A stretch of 41,093 nucleotides of DNA. Origin: an uncultured Flavobacteriales bacterium. Lineage in GTDB: Bacteria; Bacteroidota; Bacteroidia; Flavobacteriales_C; GCA-002722245. The position numbers were made by a program, and so were the translations under genes. The notes under the pieces are model-generated. The model was given only the letters and a program-made list of their open reading frames with translations, made no database searches and had not been told where the DNA came from. This document shows, piece after piece, positions 24,433 through 33,358 of the stretch; within the stretch, counting starts at the first letter, position 1; each line of letters opens with the position of its first letter. The stretch lies in the NCBI GenBank assembly GCA_905182585.1, contig CAJJCC010000020.1, forward strand, positions 1 to 41,093, given 5' to 3'.

Positions 24433-25443
24433 TTAAAAGGAAGGACAACTCACAGGAGTAAATTTCTTCTTTTTCGGTCTACAGTTAAACTGAAAAGTCA
24501 TCGACAACTCATGAGAACCTGCACTAGCATTACTTAGTTTGGATATTGTCACATCATAACTATAACCAAATCTAAAATTAGTAGTTTGTAATCCTACTAA
24601 CACAATGAATGCATCTTCGTTTCTATACCAAAGACCTCCTACTATTGGACCCTTTGTAACGTATACTCCAAGGTTTAACTGTTGAAAATCTTGTTGTTTT
24701 TGATATAAAATATTTGGAGAAATTGAACTTTCTGGCAAAGTATTTGGATTTCTTCTTCTTCTTCTTTTATGCCTAGTACTTGCTGAACCAATTGGAATTA
24801 TTGCTCCAGTATGTGCAGTTATTTTCATCGGTAAAGGACTTGATCCTTGAGAAATGAAAGCTTCATCTGGTTCAAGTAAGTGATGAACAGCACCACCAAT
24901 AAAGAATGATGAACTATATCCTAAAATACCTGCTGAAAAATCAACATTCGTAACTGTTCTATTTGGGTTCTGTTCGTTTGTTTGACTAATAAACCCAAGT
25001 TTATTATCAATCATATCGCCAAAAGTTAGTTTAGTCCAATCAACACTTTTTTGAGCAAATGCCGCTTGAACACCTGCTTTAACAGAGAAACTATTTGTTA
25101 CAGGTAAATAATAGGAATACATCACAGATGCGTTTGTTGTATTTATAGTCCCATCACCTGCTTGGTCATTAGTAACCAAAATACCTAAACCACCTGACAT
25201 TGCGTCTACATGCTGATCGTACGAAGCGCTGTAGGTAATGTATGTTCTGGTAATACCAGGCCACTGATTCCTATAATTCATTACCATCCTTGGACACCTA
25301 GAACTACCAGCAAAAGCGGGATTTAAATACAAAGGGTTAGCGTAAAACTGCGTAAATTCAGGATCCTGAGCTTGAGCTCCACCGTTTAAAAAAACGGTTC
25401 CAAATACTGCTACACATGTTAAAAGCAAGATTCTCTTAGCCAT
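24433..25443 (-). CDS. PorP/SprF-family outer-membrane protein
   Basis: This is a beta-barrel outer-membrane protein of the type IX secretion system family. A signal peptide precedes QDPEFTQFYANPLYLNPAFAGSSRCPRMVMNYRNQWPG, the almost invariant opening of PorP/SprF proteins. FRFGYSYDVTISKLSNASAGSHELSMTFQF near the end is likewise diagnostic. Bacteroidota usually carry many paralogues, often paired with cell-surface adhesins, so this one need not be the core PorP. An unusual basic run RHKRRRRR, coded by (AGA)5, lies in a loop near residue 228. It lies 80 nt upstream of gldJ on the same strand. Confidence 0.9.
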   Translation of the reverse strand: MAKRILLLTCVAVFGTVFLNGGAQAQDPEFTQFYANPLYLNPAFAGSSRCPRMVMNYRNQWPGITRTYITYSASYDQHVDAMSGGLGILVTNDQAGDGTINTTNASVMYSYYLPVTNSFSVKAGVQAAFAQKSVDWTKLTFGDMIDNKLGFISQTNEQNPNRTVTNVDFSAGILGYSSSFFIGGAVHHLLEPDEAFISQGSSPLPMKITAHTGAIIPIGSASTRHKRRRRRNPNTLPESSISPNILYQKQQDFQQLNLGVYVTKGPIVGGLWYRNEDAFIVLVGLQTTNFRFGYSYDVTISKLSNASAGSHELSMTFQFNCRPKKKKFTPVSCPSF

Positions 25444-25610
25444 ACTTAAAACTTTTCAATTTACAATATTAATGAATATTTGCTTAAATATACAATTCAC
25501 TGCTATCATACATCATATTTCTTAAAACTATTTAATGTTAAAAAAGTAACATCGAATACAATTAGTTCAATTAAATCCCTTAAATTTAATAGGACTAATT
25601 TATTTTTTTA

Positions 25611-28600
25611 ATGCGTCGTTTCCTAACATACACCCTGATTTTATTTGAATTTACTTTATTTGCGGGTAATGCAACCGTCTCATTTGATTTTAAAAATTAC
25701 AGCATATCTGAATTGAACCCTGACAAAATGGTGTTACACTTCAGTCAAGCTCAATATACTGAAGACTATATCCCGTTTCTTCAAAAAGTTCTGTATCAAA
25801 ATTTAACCAAAACCTACTCTATTACATCTTTGATAACGAAAAACTGCTCGTATTTCGAGAGGGAATTATTAAAAGAATTACAAGACACAGCTCCAAAAGT
25901 TACAATTACTAGTGGTGTCGCTAACGGGAAATTCAATAGCCACATCAGTGTTTCTCCGTTTTTTATAGAATCAGGTAACTATAAAAAAATAACATCGATT
26001 TCTATTAGCGTGCCAATCGCTGAAACTTCCAATATAACTTTTCGGGAATTCACTACGGTAGCGAGTTCTATTTTGTCTTCTGGAAATTGGTATAAGTTTA
26101 AAATTCCTGAATCAGGAATTTACTCAATTTCATTTGCAGAGTTAAATAATTTAGGCATTCTTCAAAACGAAATTAACCGTTCAAAAATCAGTGTATGGAG
26201 TAACAAATCTGACATGCTTCCCCTCCAAGTTGGCGAAGATGCTATGGATGACCTCGTTCAACTACCACTCAAATTTGAAAACCTAAATGACAATTTATTT
26301 TCGGAAAACAGTAAATTTCATTTTTACGCGGAAGCTGGAGCAAAAAGGACATTTAACGAATCTAATCAAGGATTTCAAGATGAAACCAACCTTTATTCCG
26401 ATACAAATTTTGTTTTCCTTAATGTTAGCAGTTTAGCGTCAAAAGAAATAGTTAGCACTAACTTAACTCTACCTACAAACATTAGATATGATTATATTAA
26501 ATTTCAACACCATGAAAATGAATGGTTGAATTTTATAAAGAGTGGGAAAAATTGGGTTGGAGAGCAATTTTCAGAAAACACCTTATCCTTTCCTTTCGCA
26601 TATTATCGTCCGATTTCAACACCTGAAAAAGTAAGTATTCATTATTCTGTGTGCGCACGAAGTTTTAACTATGGCACGAATAAAATATCATTAATCCTCA
26701 ATAAGGACACTATTAAAACTTCTCAAATAAGTAAAGTAAGTAGTGTTTATTACAATGATTATGTGAAGTTTTCTAATAACAACGTGGCTTATGGATCTAC
26801 TATACAAAGTGACAGTATTACACTTGACTTCCATTATCATCAATTGAATAATCAACTTGCGTGGCTAGACTACTTCAACATTAACTCTACTGAAAGAATT
26901 GTAGCTAGGGAAAATCAATTCCAATTTAAGCTTACCGAACCGGTATTTAAAATAGAAAGTGTAAACGTTAAATGTAACCTTGACATCCAATCTATATGGG
27001 ATGTCACTTATATTGATAACGTTACAGAACTTGCTATTGAGCCAAATGATACTGGTTTTATTTTTAATTACTTTTCTGATACAATCAGAAGCTTCATTAA
27101 TTTCAATTCATCACATTCATTGACTCCTGTTTTTGAAAGTATAATTCCTAATCAAAACCTTCATGCTAAAAATTCATCAAATTATTTAATTGTAACAACA
27201 CCTGAGTTTGAATCTCAAGCGAGGAGATTGATAGACTTACATAAAAGAAAGGATAACCTAACTGGTCAACTTGCATTTACAAAGGACATATATAATGAAT
27301 TCTCTACAGGAAGACCTGAAGCTACAGCAATTAGAAACTTTATAAAGTTGATTTATCAAAAAGGCTTAAACACATCTGACTCTTTAAAATATGTTTTACT
27401 TCTAGGAGATGGTAGTTACGACTCAAAAAACAGAGTATCTAATCAGAAAAACTTTATCCCTACATTTCAATCAGACAACTCCACTAAGTTAACCAGTTCG
27501 TATGTTACTGATGACATCTATGGCTTAATGGATGCTGGTGAAGGTGAATACAAAAATGGAGATTTATTAGACTTATCTATTGGTCGGATTCCAGTTTCAT
27601 CAGGCTATGAGGCAAAAAATGTTGTGAATAAAATTTTTGAATACTATGATGAATACGACAAAAGCTCAGTTAATGAGTATGAAGCAAAACTGCTAACGTC
27701 AAAAGGTTCTTGGAAAAACAATATACTATTCATGGCGGACGATGAAGACTCTAATGAGCATATGAGACAATCTAATCATCTAACTAAATTAGTAGATACT
27801 TCTATCAAAAAACTAAATATTAAAAAGCTATTTATTGATTCCTATGAAGAAAAAAGGACGAGTAGTGGCTTCACTAATTTAGGCGCAAATACAGCAATAA
27901 AAGAAAAATTAGAAGACGGAGTATTATTAATTAATTACACTGGTCATGGCGGAGAGTTAGGTTGGACAGAAGAACAAGTTTTTACGGTTAATGATATAAA
28001 GAAAATGAAGAATCGAAATCGTCTTCCCTTATTTATGACTGCTACTTGTGAATTTAGCCGATTTGACAATCCTGAACATAAAAGTGCTGGAGAATATTTA
28101 CTAACACAAGCTCAAGGCGGAGCAATAGGTTTGTTCACTACGGTTCGTCTTGTATTTTCTATTCCTAACTTCAAACTTAACGAAACGTTTTATAAAGTAT
28201 TAGAGTCCTCTATAAACAATTCAGAAATCAGGCTTGGTGATGTCTTCAAACGAACAAAAGTAACCAACAATGGAGGTACAAACGACAGAAACTTCACGCT
28301 TTTAGGTGATCCTGCTTTGAAACTGGCATTCCCTTTAAACAATATTATTGTGGATGAAATAACTATTAACAATGAACAATCAGACACTATAAAATCGCTT
28401 AACGAAGGTGTTATTAGAGGGCATATTTCAAATGTTAACAATGATCTTCTAGAGAACTACAATGGTTGGGCCGAGGTTTTGATTTTTGACAAAGTAAAAG
28501 CCTTAGAAACATTAGATAATAACAATTCAGGATATCCATTTTCCTTTAGTACTCAAGAAGATGTTTTATTTAGAGGAAGAGCTGAAGTTATTAATGGATT

Positions 28601-29414
28601 ATTTAATGCTAAGTTTTATTTACCGAAGGACGTAAGGCAAGATTATGATTTTGGAAGGATTAGTATTTATGCTAACGACTCTATCTTAGGTGACGCTTCG
28701 GGTGTATTTGACGACATAATAATTGGGGGAACTTATTCACTTGCTCAAGAAGACAGCAAAGGACCTAGTATCGAAATATTCCTGGACGACTCTACATTTG
28801 TTTTTGGAGATAATACATCTAATACTCCACTTCTTTTTGCTGATTTAAAAGACTCTTCCGGTATTAATTTAATACCCACAGATATTGGTCGAGACATCAC
28901 ATTAATTATTGATGAAAATCCTGAATTAAACTACAACTTAAATGAATTTTATATACCCTCAAATAATACTTTTAAGGAAGGAAAAATAATTTTCCCGATA
29001 GACAAACTAAAAAATGGTAGACATTCTATGATTCTTAAGGCTTATGACAATCAAAATAATTCATCTCAGGCATATACAGAGTTTATTATAGTTGAATCGC
29101 CTGAACTTGCTTTAAATTACGTTTTAAACTACCCTAACCCCTTCTCTTCAAATACTGGGTTTTATTTTGAACATAATCAATCCGGAAATCAACTTAAAGT
29201 GATGATTCAAATTTATTCCGTTTCAGGGAAATTGGTAAAAACGATCAATACTGATGTGTCTGCTGAGAATAAAAGGATTGGTCCTATAAAATGGGATGGG
29301 AAAGATGATTTTGGAGACAATATTGGACGAGGTGTTTATATCTACAAAGTAAAAGTTCAACTTGGAAACGGAGAATCTGAAGAGGAACTTCAAAAACTTG
29401 TTTTGATTAAGTAA
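25611..29414 (+). CDS. porU: Type IX secretion system sortase PorU (C25 gingipain-type)
   Basis: This is a surface-exposed cysteine protease-like enzyme that removes the C-terminal signal of T9SS cargo and attaches the cargo to lipopolysaccharide. After a signal peptide and a beta-rich N-terminal half, a C25 domain covers about residues 530-880. LLLGDGSYDS marks its start, and the catalytic dyad is His782 in NYTGHGGELGW and Cys813 in TATCEFSRFDNP. The C-terminal 80 residues (LNYPNPFSSNTGF..., GRGVYIYKVKV) form an Ig-like domain resembling the T9SS signal/FlgD type, as in other PorU proteins. Length 1267 aa is typical. The promoter is not obvious. It is divergent from the porP-gldJ genes. Confidence 0.94.
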   Translation: MRRFLTYTLILFEFTLFAGNATVSFDFKNYSISELNPDKMVLHFSQAQYTEDYIPFLQKVLYQNLTKTYSITSLITKNCSYFERELLKELQDTAPKVTITSGVANGKFNSHISVSPFFIESGNYKKITSISISVPIAETSNITFREFTTVASSILSSGNWYKFKIPESGIYSISFAELNNLGILQNEINRSKISVWSNKSDMLPLQVGEDAMDDLVQLPLKFENLNDNLFSENSKFHFYAEAGAKRTFNESNQGFQDETNLYSDTNFVFLNVSSLASKEIVSTNLTLPTNIRYDYIKFQHHENEWLNFIKSGKNWVGEQFSENTLSFPFAYYRPISTPEKVSIHYSVCARSFNYGTNKISLILNKDTIKTSQISKVSSVYYNDYVKFSNNNVAYGSTIQSDSITLDFHYHQLNNQLAWLDYFNINSTERIVARENQFQFKLTEPVFKIESVNVKCNLDIQSIWDVTYIDNVTELAIEPNDTGFIFNYFSDTIRSFINFNSSHSLTPVFESIIPNQNLHAKNSSNYLIVTTPEFESQARRLIDLHKRKDNLTGQLAFTKDIYNEFSTGRPEATAIRNFIKLIYQKGLNTSDSLKYVLLLGDGSYDSKNRVSNQKNFIPTFQSDNSTKLTSSYVTDDIYGLMDAGEGEYKNGDLLDLSIGRIPVSSGYEAKNVVNKIFEYYDEYDKSSVNEYEAKLLTSKGSWKNNILFMADDEDSNEHMRQSNHLTKLVDTSIKKLNIKKLFIDSYEEKRTSSGFTNLGANTAIKEKLEDGVLLINYTGHGGELGWTEEQVFTVNDIKKMKNRNRLPLFMTATCEFSRFDNPEHKSAGEYLLTQAQGGAIGLFTTVRLVFSIPNFKLNETFYKVLESSINNSEIRLGDVFKRTKVTNNGGTNDRNFTLLGDPALKLAFPLNNIIVDEITINNEQSDTIKSLNEGVIRGHISNVNNDLLENYNGWAEVLIFDKVKALETLDNNNSGYPFSFSTQEDVLFRGRAEVINGLFNAKFYLPKDVRQDYDFGRISIYANDSILGDASGVFDDIIIGGTYSLAQEDSKGPSIEIFLDDSTFVFGDNTSNTPLLFADLKDSSGINLIPTDIGRDITLIIDENPELNYNLNEFYIPSNNTFKEGKIIFPIDKLKNGRHSMILKAYDNQNNSSQAYTEFIIVESPELALNYVLNYPNPFSSNTGFYFEHNQSGNQLKVMIQIYSVSGKLVKTINTDVSAENKRIGPIKWDGKDDFGDNIGRGVYIYKVKVQLGNGESEEELQKLVLIK

Positions 29415-30353
29415 TTAATACTGAATTAAAACACCATTTAGTTTCTTGTTGTATAATCTCAATGCAGGAAAAGGCATCTTAACAAATGATAAACCTTTAA
29501 TTACCGTATTCAAAAAATGCGACTTTGTTCTAATTGACTCCCAATTAATGTCTAGCGACAAGAAAAACTCGGGCTTCCTATCAAAATAAGGCAAGAAATC
29601 ACCTTCTTCATTTACTATTGGGTTAAACTTTCCTCCAAGCATACCATCTGCCCCATATCCCAAAGAAACACTTAACCATTTTGGAAAATAAGAACGCTCT
29701 AATCCTAATGCATAGGGGTTAATTGAAAGCCAATAAGTTTGTCCATTATAATCTTTCAACCATCTATTCCAATGGGTTGAACCTAACATATCAGGTCTAT
29801 ACTTAGCAAAATCTGTAGGCCAATAAGAGAACTTGGGAACTATGGCTTGTTTACCCAACCAAAACTCTTGCCCCATAAAAAGTAGACTTCCTAATCCATT
29901 TGCAACTAAATCCGACGGAGAAGCACCCCAACCAGAAGAGTAGCCGTCCATAATTTCAGTTGTAAGCAAAAAAGAGAATCCATAAACACCCCCTAGTAAT
30001 AAGGCCTTATTCTTTCGAACCCCTGTCCAACGTAAAGCCGTATAGCCATACAACCCACCATAATATGAGGTCAATCCATGTCCCAACTTATCCATATAAA
30101 GCCAATCACCTTCATCATTAAACCAATGAAAAGGAACCGGTTTATCCTTTGAATACCATTGTTTACTTAACAAATAAATGGTTAGGCTACTGCCTGAAAA
30201 AGCGGCAGATGCCATTCCCCACACCCTATTTTTTCTTAGTGAATCAGCAGGCTCAAACAACTTACTAGCCTGGAGTGGGAGACAAAAACAAAAGAGTCCG
30301 ATTATTAAAATAATCGGACTCTTAAATGTTTTATTTCTAAATATATTATTCAA
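29415..30353 (-). CDS. DUF2279 (YfiM-like) exported protein
   Basis: The core HWFNDEGDWLYMDKLGHGLTSYYGG, then GFSFLLTTEIMDGYSSGWGASPSDLVANGLGS, is the DUF2279 signature. This Bacteroidota family is related to YfiM lipoproteins, has several membrane-embedded helices or strands, and has unknown function. The signal peptide (KSPIILIIGLFCFCLPLQA) and the following DSLRKNR region agree with homologues. No ATG lies before residue 47, so translation must start at the TTG at 30353, which directly follows the TAA of the preceding phosphohexomutase gene in the same frame. The codons for the signal-peptide core form the perfect stem of an intrinsic terminator (30282-30323), so expression probably depends on read-through. 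Convergent with porU (adjacent stops). Confidence 0.82.
   Translation of the reverse strand: MNNIFRNKTFKSPIILIIGLFCFCLPLQASKLFEPADSLRKNRVWGMASAAFSGSSLTIYLLSKQWYSKDKPVPFHWFNDEGDWLYMDKLGHGLTSYYGGLYGYTALRWTGVRKNKALLLGGVYGFSFLLTTEIMDGYSSGWGASPSDLVANGLGSLLFMGQEFWLGKQAIVPKFSYWPTDFAKYRPDMLGSTHWNRWLKDYNGQTYWLSINPYALGLERSYFPKWLSVSLGYGADGMLGGKFNPIVNEEGDFLPYFDRKPEFFLSLDINWESIRTKSHFLNTVIKGLSFVKMPFPALRLYNKKLNGVLIQY
30282..30323 (-). terminator. Intrinsic terminator located inside the DUF2279 signal-peptide codons
   Basis: Arms AAGAGTCCGATTATT and AATAATCGGACTCTT (30309-30323 and 30292-30306 on plus) pair perfectly over 15 bp. On the minus strand they are followed by TTGTTTTTG. The hairpin starts 30 nt after the phosphohexomutase stop. 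Confidence 0.9.
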
Positions 30354-31757
30354 TTATTTTAACAATTGGTTATGAGTTGCTTTTAGTATTTTAATAGCTT
30401 CTTCACTAGAAGAAGACTCACAATACGTTCTTAAAACAGGCTCAGTTCCGGATGGTCTAATCATCAACCATTCGTCCTCATTAAAAAAGAATTTAAATCC
30501 ATCAGTTTCATCAACACGAACAACAGCTTTCCCTGCTAATTCTGAAATTGAACCAGAAGCACAATCTTTCAGCACAGCTTGTTTTTGCTCTTCTGTTAAA
30601 TGTAAATCGATTCGTTCAAAAGCGAATGGACCTACGATATCATAAACCTCAGCGATTAAGTCTTCTAAAGTCTTACCGCTTTTCACCATATATTCCCAAA
30701 TTGTTAATCCAATCCAAACTCCGTCTCTTTCAGGAATATGACCTTGGATTGCCATTCCTCCTGACTCCTCTCCTCCTAGTAAGAAGTTTCCTTCTAACAA
30801 AAATTCACAAACATATTTAAATCCAATCTTAGTTGTAATTTGATTCAAATCATAATGCTTACAAAGCTTACTCACTTTTTCTGAACAACTAAACGCAGTA
30901 ATTACATCACCTGAATAGTTTTTCTCTTCTTTTAAATATTTAATTAATAAAAGAATAATATGATGAGCATCTACAAAATTTCCTTTTGAATCAAATAAAC
31001 CAATTCTATCTGCATCTCCGTCTGTAGCTACAGAGCAATCTATATTCTCACTCAACTTAATAACTTCCGCCATTTCGCCAAGGTTTCTTAAAATTGGTTC
31101 TGGAGCAACTCCTTCAAAACCTGGGTTATCGTCGGTGTGCATGAATGTTAAATCAGGCAACAACTTTCGCATTACATCTCTTCCTGCTCCGTACATTGCA
31201 TCATATGCAAAGTTCATATTTGAATTACGAATCGCATCCAAATCGAAAGCCGATTCAGCATGCTTAATGTACATATCTTCTAAATCAATATATTCTATTA
31301 AACCACTTTCTAAATATTGCTCAAAGGATGAATTAACATCAAACCCCGAAAAATCTGGAATTATATTTTCTATTTCTTCTACATCGCTTGTCAGCATTGG
31401 CCCACCATAACTGCCTTTAAGCTTATATCCGTTATATTCTGGTGGATTATGAGAAGCTGTAATAACGACTCCTACCGAAGCCTCTTTCTTAACTACTCCC
31501 AACGAAACCATTGGAGTTGAAGCAAATGCAGGAGAGAAATAAACCTTAACCCCTTTTGAAGCAAGTACTTTCGCAGTAGTTTCGGCAAACATCTTGCCTC
31601 CAAATCTACAATCAAAACCAAGAACAACACTTGGATTTTCAAATTTTGCTTTTGTCCACTCAGCTGTAGCTAAAGCAACACGTGCAACATTCTCAACAGT
31701 ATATTCTTTAGCAATAATTGCTCTCCATCCATCTGTTCCAAATTTGATTTTTGTCAT
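30354..31757 (-). CDS. Phosphohexomutase (phosphoglucomutase/phosphomannomutase family)
   Basis: This alpha-D-phosphohexomutase interconverts hexose 6- and 1-phosphates for envelope sugar synthesis. FGTDGWRAII (residues 6-15) opens domain 1. The phosphoserine loop is VVITASHNPPEYNG, the metal-binding loop is DGDADRIG, the sugar-binding loop is GGEESGGM, and the phosphate-binding loop is RPSGTEPVLRTYCE. Length 467 aa is typical. Substrate choice between glucose, mannose and glucosamine phosphates cannot be fixed from these motifs. The stop TAA abuts the DUF2279 start, and the terminator of this gene lies inside that next gene. A plausible promoter element TAATTTCG is at 31773-31780 on the minus strand. 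Confidence 0.9.
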   Translation of the reverse strand: MTKIKFGTDGWRAIIAKEYTVENVARVALATAEWTKAKFENPSVVLGFDCRFGGKMFAETTAKVLASKGVKVYFSPAFASTPMVSLGVVKKEASVGVVITASHNPPEYNGYKLKGSYGGPMLTSDVEEIENIIPDFSGFDVNSSFEQYLESGLIEYIDLEDMYIKHAESAFDLDAIRNSNMNFAYDAMYGAGRDVMRKLLPDLTFMHTDDNPGFEGVAPEPILRNLGEMAEVIKLSENIDCSVATDGDADRIGLFDSKGNFVDAHHIILLLIKYLKEEKNYSGDVITAFSCSEKVSKLCKHYDLNQITTKIGFKYVCEFLLEGNFLLGGEESGGMAIQGHIPERDGVWIGLTIWEYMVKSGKTLEDLIAEVYDIVGPFAFERIDLHLTEEQKQAVLKDCASGSISELAGKAVVRVDETDGFKFFFNEDEWLMIRPSGTEPVLRTYCESSSSEEAIKILKATHNQLLK

Positions 31758-32679
31758 CCTTATTCTTTTTTACGAAATTAAGAGTTTTAACTAGATAATA
31801 GAAATAAAATGTTGAATTGAATGGATAAATCTTATTAACGATTTACTGCAACGCCGCCCACTATAGTTTTTTGATCTACCATTGCATTAAAATTTATAAC
31901 CATCTTACTGAACCTCAGTCGAAAACTTCGTGTAATTTACATCCCAAAAGTCTCTTAAAGTAGCGTGCTTCCGTAATTAATTATCCACATCGATTAAAAA
32001 AAGAACACATAAAGTATAAATATTCATCCCTTTAATCACCCAAATCTCATTTAAACGATCTACACATCTTGTGTAAATAAATTAAGTAGCTGTACGTGTG
32101 AAGAAAAACATCACTAAACTATGACCCAATCTATGGTTGTATTAACGAGATCAGCACACTTCATAACAGTGTTAATTAGCTCAATTACATATAGTTGATA
32201 CACAAATACTCATTATATAACAAAGCTTAAATCGCAAGCCAATATGCGCTATTCACCAAAGCAAATCGAACCGGATGATAATTAAGGATATGGTATTCTA
32301 TTTACAACTAAATCAATTATTGCCTAAACAGCACTCACTTCTTTAATATTCCGCGCCAACTATACAGGAACTAAACTGGAACTAAACCATATCGATATCT
32401 AACCATGAATCACCTAGTAAAGGTTTAGTTGAAATTTCAACCCTTGAAATATAGCCTTAAAATGTATTGGATTAATTTGCATTTGTAAACGCTTTTAGCG
32501 TTTTGGAAAGTAAATAAAAACTGAGCAACAAATACGTTTGTAAAAAGAAAAAAAACAGTACCTATAAAAATCGGTATCGAAACCACACCATAACAAAGAT
32601 TTCTGTTAGAAATTAGAAAGACTTTCTTCTTTCACAAACTGAAAACCTCTTTTATCAACGCATGAAAATTTCACATGCT
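31758..32679. other. Long ORF-free spacer
   Basis: About 920 bp carry no supportable gene. I see a small hairpin AAACGC-TTTTA-GCGTTT (32487-32503) followed by T and a weak GCATG/CATGC hairpin (32660-32678) just past the YrdC-gene stop. The first 25 bp hold a likely promoter for the phosphohexomutase. No tRNA or known RNA is seen. It may be a decayed gene or a regulatory region. Confidence 0.5.
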
Positions 32680-33300
32680 TCAAATCACTCCTTTTAAATC
32701 ACCTAACCCTTCTCTAATAACAACGGGATCACCTGAGGTACAATCAACAACAGTTGAAGGCGCATTATTTCCGTAACCTCCAGCTAAAACTAACTCTACC
32801 CTTCCTTCATAGCGCTCATAAATACTTACAGGATCGGTAGTATATTCAATAACTTCATCTTGATCTTTCAAAGAAGCACTCATAATAGGATTCCCTAATT
32901 GCTCAACTAAAGACTGAGCAATAGCATTATCAGGAACTCTAATACCTACAGATTTCTTTTTAGATTTGAATAATTTAGGCACCAATGCACTTGCATTTAA
33001 AATAAATGTAAACGGTCCAGGCAAAACGCTTTTCATAACCCTAAACGTAGGTGTACTTACCTGCTTTGCATATTCTGATAATTGGGAGAGATCATTACAA
33101 ATAAAAGAAAAATTGGCCTTATCAGGTTTAATACCTCTTAATTGACAAATTTTCTCAACTGCATTTTTAGAGTTGATATCACATCCGAAAGCATAAACAG
33201 TATCCGTAGGGTAAATAATTACACCTCCTTTCTTCAATACTTCAATTGCCTTTGCAATATTTCTTGGGTTTGGGTTATCTGGGTGAACGTCTAAAAGCAT
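32680..33300 (-). CDS. Threonylcarbamoyl-AMP synthase family (YrdC/Sua5/YciO)
   Basis: It has the YrdC-fold, which makes L-threonylcarbamoyl-AMP from threonine, bicarbonate and ATP for the t6A modification of tRNA. KKGGVIIYPTDTVYAFGCD, RVMKSVLPGPFTFILNAS, VGIRVPDN and the C-terminal PSTVVDCTSGDPVVIREG are the family landmarks. The RGIKPDKANFSFIC segment is closer to the YciO branch, whose activity is less certain, so a gene symbol is not given. The track starts 36 bases earlier, but those codons are the terminator of the upstream transaldolase gene. The ATG at 33300 (MLLDVHPDN) is the proper start and gives 206 aa. Confidence 0.85.
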   Translation of the reverse strand: MLLDVHPDNPNPRNIAKAIEVLKKGGVIIYPTDTVYAFGCDINSKNAVEKICQLRGIKPDKANFSFICNDLSQLSEYAKQVSTPTFRVMKSVLPGPFTFILNASALVPKLFKSKKKSVGIRVPDNAIAQSLVEQLGNPIMSASLKDQDEVIEYTTDPVSIYERYEGRVELVLAGGYGNNAPSTVVDCTSGDPVVIREGLGDLKGVI

Positions 33301-33305
33301 GGTGT

Positions 33306-33338
33306 AAAAAAAAAGCCCATGAATCAAAATATTCATGG
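33306..33338 (-). terminator. Intrinsic terminator of transaldolase gene
   Basis: CCATGAAT-ATTTTG-ATTCATGG is followed on the minus strand by GC and a nine-T run. The T-run ends 5 nt before the ATG of the YrdC-type gene. Confidence 0.8.
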
Positions 33339-33358
33339 ACCAATTAAAATAATATTTA

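Noticed and set aside
33301-33336. N-terminal extension MNILIHGLFFYT of the YrdC-type ORF
   Set aside because: These codons coincide with the hairpin and T-run of the transaldolase terminator; the ATG at 33300 starts at the conserved N-terminus.
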